Shown piece by piece: positions 47,509 through 55,941 of a stretch of 64,000 nt of DNA (position 1 is its first letter; every line of letters begins with the position of its first letter). A program made the translations under genes and the position numbers. The DNA is from Psychrobacter sp. 4Bb. GTDB taxonomy: Bacteria > Pseudomonadota > Gammaproteobacteria > Pseudomonadales > Moraxellaceae. The notes beneath the pieces are model-generated. The model ran no database searches, had not been told where the DNA came from, and was given only the letters and a program-made list of their open reading frames with translations. The stretch lies in assembly GCF_002836735.1 (NCBI RefSeq), contig NZ_PJAS01000058.1, positions 1 through 64,000 of the forward strand, given 5' to 3'.

Positions 47509-47678
47509 GGTCATGTCTTCAATTCACTTGACAATCGTCTAAATGGGCTAAATCTTGTCAAATGTCTTCAAATGTCTTCAAATGGCTGGTTAATATTCCA
47601 ATATTATCGGCGCTATTCTTCTGGTTTGAAGGCAATTTATCTCATTCTTATCTCCGTTTTTGAAATGAGGACACACTC
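47509..47678. mobile_element. MITE-like element, diverged copy
   Basis: The 170-bp element is bounded by TA on both sides. It begins GGTCATGTCTTCAATT and ends with the reverse complement of GAGTGTGTCCTCATTT. It aligns end to end with the element at 52647-52817 (171 bp), sharing the terminal pattern and internal blocks such as CAATTTATCT at the same offset (126). It contains tandem TGTCTTCAAA copies (about 47560-47582). No coding capacity; it is non-autonomous and its right end lies 3 bp from the nudC stop codon. Confidence 0.65.
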
Positions 47679-47681
47679 TAA

Positions 47682-48620
47682 TCATAAGTTTATATTTTGT
47701 TCTTTAGCCACTTGGTCAATCAAATCGCGAGCGATACTACCCTTTGGCGGAATTCTGGGTAGGTTTGAGAGATCAAAGAAGTCAGCATGTGCTAGCTCAT
47801 CTTCTTGCAAGATAATATCGCCATTGGCATACGAAGCACGAAAACCAAGCATTAAGTTAGAGGGAAATGGCCATGGCTGACTGCTCACATAGCGGATATC
47901 TGATACTCTGATATTGACCTCTTCTGCGACTTCACGTACTACAGCATGCTCCAGACTCTCTCCAACTTCTACAAACCCTGCGATCAAACCATACATTGGC
48001 GGTAGGTTTTGCTGTCCATGACGATGATGGTGAGCCAATAAGATTTGCATCTCACCCGTTACTGGATTTGGCCGAGTAATAGCAGTAATGACGCACGGTT
48101 GTACGCGAGGGTATTGGCGCAATCGACATACTGGACAAACCATGGCACGCTCGCCTTGGTCAGCATGTACAGTAGGGCTAGCACAGCGACTACAAAACTG
48201 TGTATCTGCTTGCCAGCTTAATAGTTGTATTGCTTGGCTAATCTGATCTGACAAGGCGACTGGCAAATGAGTCATCAGTTTTCGATAAGGAACAAAAGTG
48301 TTACCACTGCTTTCAGCAATAATTGGTAGCGTCATGTTATGAGCAACTGCATAGTCATAAGTCATGGCGCTCGTGGCATGAGCGGTAAAGCTATGAGCCA
48401 TATTGGCATCAACCGTATCATCTGCATCGTTACCAGTGCTGTCGTCTGATAACCAATGATTTGGTGCTAGGCTCTCGTGCAGCGTTACGTGACCAACCTG
48501 ATAAGCTTGCTCGCTTAAGTCATTACTATCGGGCGATAGCTGAACTTGCAAAGGCCACCAACCATCTGGCATTTGACGGCATAAGATACTGTCATCACTT
48601 AATACAAAAGCATGGGCCAT
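47682..48620 (-). CDS. nudC: NAD(+)/NADH diphosphatase
   Basis: This 312-residue protein has the NudC layout: a variable N-terminal domain, a zinc ribbon (CSRCASPTVHADQGERAMVCPVC), and a Nudix domain (GLIAGFVEVGESLEHAVVREVAEEVNI, near residues 200-230) followed by the NAD-specific SQPWPFPSNLMLGF. NudC hydrolyses NAD(H) and removes NAD caps from RNA. The ATG at 48620 is preferred over the TTG at 48632 given TGGAAT spacing. A MITE-like element ends almost at its stop codon, but the C-terminus looks complete. Confidence 0.94.
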   Translation of the reverse strand: MAHAFVLSDDSILCRQMPDGWWPLQVQLSPDSNDLSEQAYQVGHVTLHESLAPNHWLSDDSTGNDADDTVDANMAHSFTAHATSAMTYDYAVAHNMTLPIIAESSGNTFVPYRKLMTHLPVALSDQISQAIQLLSWQADTQFCSRCASPTVHADQGERAMVCPVCRLRQYPRVQPCVITAITRPNPVTGEMQILLAHHHRHGQQNLPPMYGLIAGFVEVGESLEHAVVREVAEEVNIRVSDIRYVSSQPWPFPSNLMLGFRASYANGDIILQEDELAHADFFDLSNLPRIPPKGSIARDLIDQVAKEQNINL

Positions 48621-48734
48621 ATAAAATTCCAAACATTATAAAGTAAGTCCGCATCGACGTAGACACAGACTGTTTTAGAGTAAAATATCATCAATTCTAT
48701 GTAAACCAGATACCCAGATATCTATACATGTTGT

Positions 48735-48778
48735 CAGGCTGGTTCAGCCTCATGACCAGGCTAGTTCAACCTAATGAC
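48735..48778. repeat. Tandem 22-bp repeat upstream of nudC
   Basis: CAGGCTGGTTCAGCCTCATGAC (48735-48756, shown by position only here) is followed directly by a second copy at 48757-48778 with three differences (19 of 22 bases equal). The core of the first copy, GGCTGGTTCAGCC, is itself an imperfect palindrome. It lies between the nudC start and the upstream gene, and no function is evident. Confidence 0.7.
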
Positions 48779-48887
48779 TGTAGCGCTTTCACGTGCCTGA
48801 CTCGTACCTACATTATCTTGAATTATCTATACGTAAATGAGATGTCATGGCTAAGAGATAATAACCATGCCATGACAATAAGAAAAG

Positions 48888-50570
48888 TTAAGCAGCAAGT
48901 AGGTGGCTTAAGCTTTGCTGCCCCACATCAAGCGCTTGTTTGCTGACAGGGCGATTATTCTCAAAACCATCTAAGTGATGATCGACCGCCATGATAACAT
49001 CAGCGATGCAGGCTAACGTACTGTCTTCGATACGTCGTCCGCCTTCGATACGCTTTTCAATGTAGTTGGCTAGCTGACTCAGCATGCTGGCAGGTGTGGG
49101 CAGTTGTAAGAAGCGTACTGCGCCTGCTACTTGACGCATCATCCCAGGAATATTTTGGATATTGAGCATATCGCGCTCAGGCTCCGCCAAATAATCATTG
49201 ATGGCTTGCTCGGCACTAGCAATAGCAGTTCGGCTTTCTTGTATCAAGGTATCATTAGCCGTATTAAGCTGATGCAATGAGATATGCGGGTTATTCAGTG
49301 GCAGATAGATTGCCCCTGGTGTATGCATCTCTGCCATGGCAATGGCGGCGTTCTCTGCATGCATTAACGCTAGTAGCAAATGATCAAAATCGTCAGGGGA
49401 AGGTGCTTGCCAATGGCTCACAGCTTCTGCTGCTTCGCTAAGACTATTGGCTGCGTTGGACAGACCTAATAAACGTAATGCTGAACTAAGCTCAGTCAGC
49501 TCTTCGATAATTTGCGCGGTCTGCATATCAATAGGGTTGATTGAATCGCCACGTGCATAACTATCGACGTGTTCTTTAATATTATTGATCTGATTTTGAA
49601 TAATTGTGTTTAACGTATCGGTAAGTTCGCGGTTAGGACCGAATAAAAAGCGTTTCATTTGTTCTAGCTGAGCACCTTCTAAATGGTTACTGGCATACTG
49701 TTCACGTAGTTGATGCGCTTGCTCGTTATCACGTTGACAGGCAAAGCTCACTAAATCTGCAAAGCGGGTATCCATGACTGGTAAATAGCTTTGAAATTGC
49801 TGCTCTAAATAGATAAGTGTGTGCTTTTGACTTAGGTTTAGTGGTAATACTGCTGCGATATCAGTCACGGCGGCAGTCGCCGCTTGCCAAAATAAGCTAT
49901 CAGTATTTGAAGCGATTAATGCACAAGCTGCACTCATAGCATCCAGCTTTTGCTGATCCGCAGAGTCAATGTTGCCATCTTGATTGAGTAGTGCAATGCT
50001 AAGGCCACTACGATACGCGTTGGTCAGCAATTCTGTATCTAGATTAAGCATGCTAAGAGATTCAAAGTTTTGTTCAGGATTGGCGATGATGACGCTACTG
50101 CTGCCAAATGCAGAAAAATAGTCTGCTGTAATAGGAGCTTTTTGACTATGCGCATTAAGCTTGTTAATGACAGGTATGAGTAGAGTAGGCTCTACCGATT
50201 CAGTCAAGAGGACAAATTCGACATAACGATCCAAGGTCATGATGGCTTCTGATAGATCCATGATCAAATCAGTATCGTTGTTATCACCATTGTCATAAAG
50301 TCTCTGTAGACCACCAACAATGGCATCATTCAATGCTTCTGCACCGACCAAAGAAATCAGTTTAAAAATACAAGAAAGCTGCTTTAATACTTCGATAGAA
50401 TCTGACAACAAAGGAGCTTGGCTACTATCATCATTGAACTCACTCAGATGAATCTCGGTATCCTTAAGCGTTGCTATAACCTCATCATGCAGTAAATGGA
50501 GTGATGGTAGGTTAAAATCAGTAACACTAAGCGTTGGGGCGGTTAGCTTCATTTGCGCAGACTGGTCCAT
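48888..50570 (-). CDS. ChpA/PilL N-terminal-like scaffold protein without kinase domains
   Basis: This 560-residue, acidic, strongly helical protein is not a name-recognisable enzyme. Its repeated segments (residues about 10-110 and 425-545, for example EQAINDYLAEPERDMLNIQNIPGMMRQVAGAVRFLQLPTPASML) resemble the Hpt-like N-terminal repeats of the twitching-motility kinase ChpA/PilL. The histidine kinase, CheW and receiver modules that follow in ChpA are absent. The TTG at 50606 lacks a ribosome site; GGAA lies 8 bp before the ATG at 50570. It is transcribed in the same direction as the RNase H-DnaQ gene. No pilus genes are nearby. Confidence 0.6.
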   Translation of the reverse strand: MDQSAQMKLTAPTLSVTDFNLPSLHLLHDEVIATLKDTEIHLSEFNDDSSQAPLLSDSIEVLKQLSCIFKLISLVGAEALNDAIVGGLQRLYDNGDNNDTDLIMDLSEAIMTLDRYVEFVLLTESVEPTLLIPVINKLNAHSQKAPITADYFSAFGSSSVIIANPEQNFESLSMLNLDTELLTNAYRSGLSIALLNQDGNIDSADQQKLDAMSAACALIASNTDSLFWQAATAAVTDIAAVLPLNLSQKHTLIYLEQQFQSYLPVMDTRFADLVSFACQRDNEQAHQLREQYASNHLEGAQLEQMKRFLFGPNRELTDTLNTIIQNQINNIKEHVDSYARGDSINPIDMQTAQIIEELTELSSALRLLGLSNAANSLSEAAEAVSHWQAPSPDDFDHLLLALMHAENAAIAMAEMHTPGAIYLPLNNPHISLHQLNTANDTLIQESRTAIASAEQAINDYLAEPERDMLNIQNIPGMMRQVAGAVRFLQLPTPASMLSQLANYIEKRIEGGRRIEDSTLACIADVIMAVDHHLDGFENNRPVSKQALDVGQQSLSHLLAA

Positions 50571-50714
50571 AAGTATTTTTCCATAATGTACTGATGAGAA
50601 TAGCAATATAAATTTGATTCAGAAAGTATTAGCTAGTGATGTTTTAACGCTTTCTATCATAATAATCAAGACTAAATTATACAAATGTCGGTTCAATAAA
50701 AATTCGAACGACAA

Positions 50715-52361
50715 TTATATGCTAGCTTTTAGGGCAGGATAATCTTCTGCCAAAGCGGTATACCAGCTTTGGTCAGCAGTTTCATCCGATGTTGAAGCCA
50801 GTAATAAATTTGCTAAATTGGCGAAACTTGCATGAGCGGTTTGTCCGCCATCGGTATCTGTATCCTCTTCGATGGCAAGCGTGACCTGTCCGCCAGTCAT
50901 CGCCAAATAAACTTCGGCTAGAATCTCTGAGTCAAGTAATGCTCCGTGAAAAGTACGGTCTTGCTTACCAACATCTAGGCGACGCACGAGGGCATCTAGC
51001 GTGTTTTTTTGCCCAGGGTATTGCTGCTTGGCCATCGCCAGTGAATCGGTTACTTGCACTCGATTGGCAAAGTCATTCAGACCAACTTTTGCAAACTCCA
51101 TATTTAAGAAGTTCATATCAAAAGTAGCGTTATGAGCGATAATCTCAGCGCCATCCATAAAGTCGTACAAAGACTGAGCCACTTGATCAAAGGTCGGCTT
51201 GTCGGTCAAAAATGCTTCAGAGATACCATGAATACGAATGACTTCATCATCCATACCGCGCTGCGGATTGATATAAACGTGCAGCTTTTCACCAGTAAAC
51301 TTACGCCCGACTAGCTCCACAATACCGACCTCGATAATACGGTCGCCTTTTAGTGCATCAAGCCCTGTGGTTTCTGTATCCATAATAAGCTGACGATCTG
51401 CTTCATGGCGGTGTATCGGCTTTGGTAGTAGCGGCTTAAAATGTGGGTTGGCACGGCTAGTATCCCCATCGAACTTAGGGGCGTCAGATTTTACACTTGG
51501 CAATATATCATTGTCGACGGTATCATCTAGGTGCGTTTGAATATCTGGCATAGCTTTGGTACTCGTCGGGTTGTATGTATTGTCTTGATGGCTGTTAGAT
51601 TCTACAGCAATGTTTTCATTCATCTTAAGGGTGTTAGCTGTACTCTGACTATTTTCTCTTAGCGGCTCAGTTTCTAAGAGCTCTTCATCAAACTCATCGT
51701 CCATCATATCTAAACCCAATGGATCGAAACTTAGCCAGTCAGCGCTAGACGATTTTTGCAAAGTATCAGTGTTAGCGTCAGTATTAGTATCAATATCAGT
51801 CGCTATGTGGTCTTTTTTTTTAGTCGTATCTGCTTCACTGACTATAGCTGAATGGCCGCTGTTTGAGGTGACACCTAAGTTTGCCAGCTCATCTGCTTTT
51901 TCATTACCAGCATGTCCAGCGTGACCCTTGACCCAATGCCAGCTAACATCACGCTGTTGGCAGAGCTTATCCAATTGTTGCCATAGGTCTTGATTGGCGA
52001 CGGGCTTCTTACTGGCAGTTTTCCAGCCCTTTTTCTTCCAACCTTCAATCCATTCAGTGATGCCTTTTTTGACATAACTGGAGTCAGTCCAAATCTCAAG
52101 AGTGTGCTCATGCGGGCTATGCGTCAGGGCTTGTATCGCACCCATTAGTTCCATACGGTTATTGGTGGTTTCTTTGTCGCCGCCGTATAAATCTTGTGTG
52201 CTGCCATCACTAAATATAAGATGTGCGCCCCAGCCGCCAGCGCCAGGATTGCCTTTGCAAGCACCATCAGTATAGGCCACAGTGGTGTTTGTTTTAGCAG
52301 CCAATGGATCAATCGCGTTATCTTTATGAGTGTTTGGCATTGAATTACGGTTGTCTGACAT
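50715..52361 (-). CDS. Fused RNase HI - DNA polymerase III epsilon (proofreading) protein
   Basis: This 548-residue single frame has two domains. Residues about 26-165 are a full RNase HI: D32 in [11 protein letters not shown]71 in NNRMELMG, D93 in WTDSSYV and D157 in GNEKADELA. Residues about 170-320 form a long Asp/Asn/Thr-rich linker. Residues about 325-490 are the DnaQ exonuclease: D328/E330 in DTETTG, D415 in [10 protein letters not shown]472 and D477 in [15 protein letters not shown] near residue 492 resembles the clamp-binding motif at the end of E. coli epsilon exonuclease. In E. coli rnhA and dnaQ are adjacent but divergent; here they are one polypeptide. Confidence 0.93.
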   Translation of the reverse strand: MSDNRNSMPNTHKDNAIDPLAAKTNTTVAYTDGACKGNPGAGGWGAHLIFSDGSTQDLYGGDKETTNNRMELMGAIQALTHSPHEHTLEIWTDSSYVKKGITEWIEGWKKKGWKTASKKPVANQDLWQQLDKLCQQRDVSWHWVKGHAGHAGNEKADELANLGVTSNSGHSAIVSEADTTKKKDHIATDIDTNTDANTDTLQKSSSADWLSFDPLGLDMMDDEFDEELLETEPLRENSQSTANTLKMNENIAVESNSHQDNTYNPTSTKAMPDIQTHLDDTVDNDILPSVKSDAPKFDGDTSRANPHFKPLLPKPIHRHEADRQLIMDTETTGLDALKGDRIIEVGIVELVGRKFTGEKLHVYINPQRGMDDEVIRIHGISEAFLTDKPTFDQVAQSLYDFMDGAEIIAHNATFDMNFLNMEFAKVGLNDFANRVQVTDSLAMAKQQYPGQKNTLDALVRRLDVGKQDRTFHGALLDSEILAEVYLAMTGGQVTLAIEEDTDTDGGQTAHASFANLANLLLASTSDETADQSWYTALAEDYPALKASI

Positions 52362-52646
52362 AAAAGAGTATGGACCTGATAAGTGGTAAGCATAGGGTAG
52401 TACTAGAGCATCTCGTTTACGTTATTCGAACGATGATGATGACGTTGTGAGTATAGCAAATCTATCATAAATATGGGCAGTCGTGACGCACAAAGTCATA
52501 AAACCCTTACGGTAACTTATAACATAATAGTAACGTCTTGGTTTTCTGTTAAAATAGCGAAGCTCTCTGAAAGGCTCTAGTTTTTAGTTACAGAGCTGCC
52601 TTTGCTACAAAGATGCCTAAGTGCATTTTTCTTATACAGCTATCTA

Positions 52647-52817
52647 GGGCGTGTCATCAATTAGCACATTAATGCAATTTATGGCCTTAAAATGGCTAAA
52701 TTTTCGCTAAACTGTGTCAAAGTTCTTGTCAATATGTTTATATTCACTGCGAATTTTTCCTTGGTTAGCATCAATTTATCTTATTTTAATGCTCATAATC
52801 TAATTGGTGACACGCCC
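52647..52817. mobile_element. MITE-like element with near-perfect terminal inverted repeats
   Basis: The element is 171 bp and non-coding. Including the flanking TA, CTAGGGCGTGTCATCAATTA and the inverted right end match at 20 of 21 positions (52644-52664 against 52800-52820). The TA (or CTAG) at both sides fits target duplication by an IS630/Tc1-like or IS5-group transposase, but no transposase is present to decide. The interior is A+T-rich without an open frame. It lies in the 523-bp divergent gap between the RNase H-DnaQ gene and the lipoprotein gene at 52885; a diverged relative is at 47509-47678. Confidence 0.8.
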
Positions 52818-52884
52818 TAGTGACATTTTGACAATAGTACACTTAATAAAAGTTTTTAATGCATGATTGCAGGATAACCCCATT

Positions 52885-53430
52885 ATGTCCTTACGCTCGA
52901 ATTTATTTAATAAGAGACTGACCTATTTGATGCTCAGTGTGACTGCCAGCAGCGCGATTTTTCTGAGCGCTTGTAATGATACTAGCCCTCAAGTAGATAC
53001 TGAAGTTGCAGCAGATCTGTCTGTCTTTGAAGGTTGTTATACGGTGAGTCAAGATGAGCCTGCTCAGATAAAAGTCAGCCAACAAAATGACACTTGGGTA
53101 ATGCAAATGAAAGAACCCGTCACTGCTAAGCGCGTCTGGGATACTCCAGAGCCGTTAGAAGTGATTGAAAATAGCGACATACCGCAGTTCTTCTCTATCG
53201 ATCCAGACAATGTCGATGCGGTTATTGGTCGTCCTGATCGAGTGCTTGTGTTGGCTCATGTCAAACCAGCTTACGCAAATATTGATCCGCTCTTAGACAG
53301 TGAGTACTTGTCGTACATTTACCGAGGCGCCAACACGATCTATCGCGTGGAATGTGATGAGGTGAATACTGATATTTTAGCCAATCCACATGCCAATCTT
53401 ATTATCGATAATGTTAATGATAGTATTTAA
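52885..53430 (+). CDS. Hypothetical lipoprotein
   Basis: This 181-residue protein has a lipoprotein signal (basic start, hydrophobic stretch, FLSAC with Cys near residue 30). A mature domain of about 150 residues follows, beginning with an FEGCYTVSQDEPAQIKVSQ strand pattern. A 6-codon upstream TTG exists, but AGGA lies about 10 bp before the ATG at 52885. I do not recognise a family. The MITE ends 67 bp before the start, so part of its promoter region may come from, or be interrupted by, the element. Confidence 0.7.
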   Translation: MSLRSNLFNKRLTYLMLSVTASSAIFLSACNDTSPQVDTEVAADLSVFEGCYTVSQDEPAQIKVSQQNDTWVMQMKEPVTAKRVWDTPEPLEVIENSDIPQFFSIDPDNVDAVIGRPDRVLVLAHVKPAYANIDPLLDSEYLSYIYRGANTIYRVECDEVNTDILANPHANLIIDNVNDSI

Positions 53431-53546
53431 ATAAGCGTTGATAATAGTCTTTAGATAAATATCGACTATAAATATCATTGTTGGTCGATGATATTTGTAT
53501 AAACAGTATTTTGTTATAAACAGTCATACCATTAGAGTTAAGCGAT

Positions 53547-53852
53547 ATGAATTTTTTCAGTTACGTAGTGTTAGGTGGGTTCTCTTATGCAGCTGGTTGG
53601 GCGGTAAGGACGTATGTATTAGACAAACAACCGACGCCTGAGCAGCCTTATAATTTAAAACATCCTGCGATTTTGGCATATTTGGGTGCATTTTTTATTA
53701 TCATGTTGATCGTCTCTTGGCTGCTTGGTCGCTATACACTTGGTCATGCTGCGATTGATTTACCTTTCATTATTATCAATAGTCTCGTTGCGACATTCGT
53801 CTACTCGTTTGGTCTTAATCCAGAAAAAGCTAATTATGAAGTGCCTGATTAA
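53547..53852 (+). CDS. Small hypothetical inner-membrane protein
   Basis: This 101-residue protein has three hydrophobic segments (about residues 4-22, 43-62 and 70-92) and a short cytoplasmic or periplasmic loop containing DKQPTPEQPYNLKHPA. I do not recognise the family. It is followed by a terminator shared with the convergent DUF1232 gene. Confidence 0.65.
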   Translation: MNFFSYVVLGGFSYAAGWAVRTYVLDKQPTPEQPYNLKHPAILAYLGAFFIIMLIVSWLLGRYTLGHAAIDLPFIIINSLVATFVYSFGLNPEKANYEVPD

Positions 53853-53881
53853 AATACAGTATTGAATGAATTGTGAATAGC

Positions 53882-53923
53882 AAAAGCCACGACCGAAATA
53901 TTAATTCACGGTCGTGGCTTTTT
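53882..53923. terminator. Bidirectional terminator
   Basis: AAAAGCCACGACCG and CGGTCGTGGCTTTTT form a perfect stem between convergent genes. Confidence 0.85.
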
Positions 53924-53961
53924 CGATAGTGCAGTTTTTTAGTAGCTGAAAGTACTAATAT

Positions 53962-54441
53962 TTATGAGGCTTTCTTCAGATTAGTACCAGTCTCGTCGCT
54001 ATTTTTCTCATCAGGACTAGTTTTATCGTCATCAGTCTTACTAGTGTCGTTGTTAGCTTCTAATTTATCCTTAGTAGCTGATTGTTCTTGCTTCCATTCT
54101 TTGTATTTTTGCAGATCTTTTCTGGCCTGCTTTAGACAGAACTTAAGTACTAGCGCATCATCGATATGGCCGATAAACGGAATAGAATCAGGAATGAGGT
54201 CAATTGGATTTAGCACATAGAGCGCACCGATAACGCCAGCTGAGATTGTCTTAAAAGGAATCTTACGGTAGTCACCTTTATAATAGTCTTTGACAAGACT
54301 CATAAATAGCATTAGATCATCACTAAACGGTTCAAGGTAGCCGCTGTCCTCTAACTTTTGTTTCAGCTTGTCTTCTTTGCCTAGCAAGTATTCCAAATTA
54401 GAGTCAAGTGACTTGTTTTTATCGGTTTTTTTATTAAACAT
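53962..54441 (-). CDS. DUF1232 (YkvA) family protein
   Basis: This 159-residue protein carries the DUF1232 core (about residues 60-100): KTISAGVIGALYVLNPIDLIPDSIPFIGHIDDALVL, with the PIDLIPD signature. The core is hydrophobic and may be membrane-associated. A long Lys/Asp/Glu-rich hydrophilic tail of about 45 residues follows. Function unknown for the family. Confidence 0.82.
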   Translation of the reverse strand: MFNKKTDKNKSLDSNLEYLLGKEDKLKQKLEDSGYLEPFSDDLMLFMSLVKDYYKGDYRKIPFKTISAGVIGALYVLNPIDLIPDSIPFIGHIDDALVLKFCLKQARKDLQKYKEWKQEQSATKDKLEANNDTSKTDDDKTSPDEKNSDETGTNLKKAS

Positions 54442-54644
54442 AATTATTACCTTTTGTTTTTTGCGATGAATTTGTATTTACAGTAACAAATCTAGTCGAT
54501 CTATATTGTGTGTCTCAGTAGCGAAAAAGTAAATATCGGTAAAGATTAGGCAACCATCAGTGTCAGAAAAGCGTCTACAATATGCTGCCACAAGGTCTAA
54601 AAACACAAGTCATAAAAATAAAAGTGATAAGGTAGCAGTAAGAT

Positions 54645-55922
54645 ATGGGGATTAAAAATCAGGCATGGACAGATAACAAAAATAGTCATGCAACTGAAAC
54701 AACATCTAGGCTAAACCGTCGGCAGTTTTTACGTCGAATCGGTGTGAGTGCAGGCACAGCAGTACTAGCGAGCCAAGGTATTTCTCAAGCGTTTGCAGCC
54801 AGTCCTATCGTGTCTGGTAATAACTCGCAACTGACCAAGGATGATCTGCCAACTTCGTTGTTAGAGGGTCAGTCGTCCTTACAAACGTCACAGGAATCAC
54901 TGACGCAGGCAGGTTGTATCACGGCTACGATTGAGACGCGACTTTTTGCTAGCTCTAACGTTGGTGGTAATGATGAGCGTAATCAGTTGGCATTAGATCG
55001 AGTGGCTTGTGCTGGGTTTAAAGTAGAAAATCCTGCTATTACCAATCGTCAGTATTTACGCTTTGCGGGAACGGACTCACAGCGTGCTAGCGATTTTCAA
55101 AACCTTGCCACTGGAGCAATAGCCGCGCCAAAGCTGCTGCTAGGTGTGCGCGGCGGTTACGGTGCCATGCGCATATTGCCTATGGTGGACTGGTCGACAC
55201 TAGGACGGATTATGAAGGAGCGCGGCACGATACTCGCAGGCTTTAGTGATGTGACGGCTATTCAGTGTGCGCTATTGGCAAAAGGGTCAATGAGCTCGCT
55301 TGCAGCACCGATGCTCTATAGTGAGTTTGGCAAAACTGCGCCTGATAAGGTCAGCTGTCAGCAGTTTGTTGAAGTGCTGACCAATCCTAATCTAACTGTC
55401 AGCATACAGGATGCTACCTTAACCAGTCAGCAGCTACCTGCCATACTGACAAAGGGTGAGCCAAAACCATTAACTGGTACGATTTGGGGTGGCAACCTAA
55501 GTGTCGTATCGGCACTAGCAGGTAGTGAGTATTTACCGCGTATCGATGGCGGCATTGTGTTTTTAGAAGATGTCGGCGAGCAGGCGTATCGTATTGAGCG
55601 CATGTTATATGACTTATATCTCGCAGGTGTGTTTAAAAATCAGCAAGCGATTGTATTTGGGGCATTGTCTGGTACGGGCGAGGACAGCTATGACAAACGT
55701 TATGATGTCGCCACAGTCATTCGTCAGCTGCATGAATTGACAGGATTGCCGATATATAGTGGTATGCCTTTTGGTCATATCGGCAAAAAATACAGCTTTC
55801 CGCTAGGAGCGATTTGCCAGCTGAGTCCTAATGCAAATGGCGGCTATCAGTTGGCATTTACCGATTATCCAACCATCAAGGCTGATGCCATCCAAGTAGA
55901 AAGCTTGTGGCAGACTACTTAA
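54645..55922 (+). CDS. Tat-exported LD-carboxypeptidase (S66 family)
   Basis: This 425-residue protein starts with a twin-arginine signal (LNRRQFLRRIGVSAGTAVLAS, ending SQAFA near residue 50), so it is folded in the cytoplasm and exported to the periplasm. The mature part has S66 motifs: VRGGYGAMRILPMVDW, GFSDVTA (likely nucleophile Ser), WGGNLSVVSALAGSEYLP, FLEDVGEQAYRIERM and a late FGHIG (likely Glu and His). These enzymes cut the terminal D-Ala from muropeptide tetrapeptides. Export is unusual, since E. coli LdcA is cytoplasmic. The N-terminal 60 residues of the mature region match the family poorly. Confidence 0.82.
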   Translation: MGIKNQAWTDNKNSHATETTSRLNRRQFLRRIGVSAGTAVLASQGISQAFAASPIVSGNNSQLTKDDLPTSLLEGQSSLQTSQESLTQAGCITATIETRLFASSNVGGNDERNQLALDRVACAGFKVENPAITNRQYLRFAGTDSQRASDFQNLATGAIAAPKLLLGVRGGYGAMRILPMVDWSTLGRIMKERGTILAGFSDVTAIQCALLAKGSMSSLAAPMLYSEFGKTAPDKVSCQQFVEVLTNPNLTVSIQDATLTSQQLPAILTKGEPKPLTGTIWGGNLSVVSALAGSEYLPRIDGGIVFLEDVGEQAYRIERMLYDLYLAGVFKNQQAIVFGALSGTGEDSYDKRYDVATVIRQLHELTGLPIYSGMPFGHIGKKYSFPLGAICQLSPNANGGYQLAFTDYPTIKADAIQVESLWQTT

Positions 55923-55941
55923 ACGCTAATCACTGTCCTTT

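Noticed and set aside
52644..52820. Complete insertion sequence
   Set aside because: Only 171 bp lie between the inverted repeats and no transposase frame is present, so it is non-autonomous.
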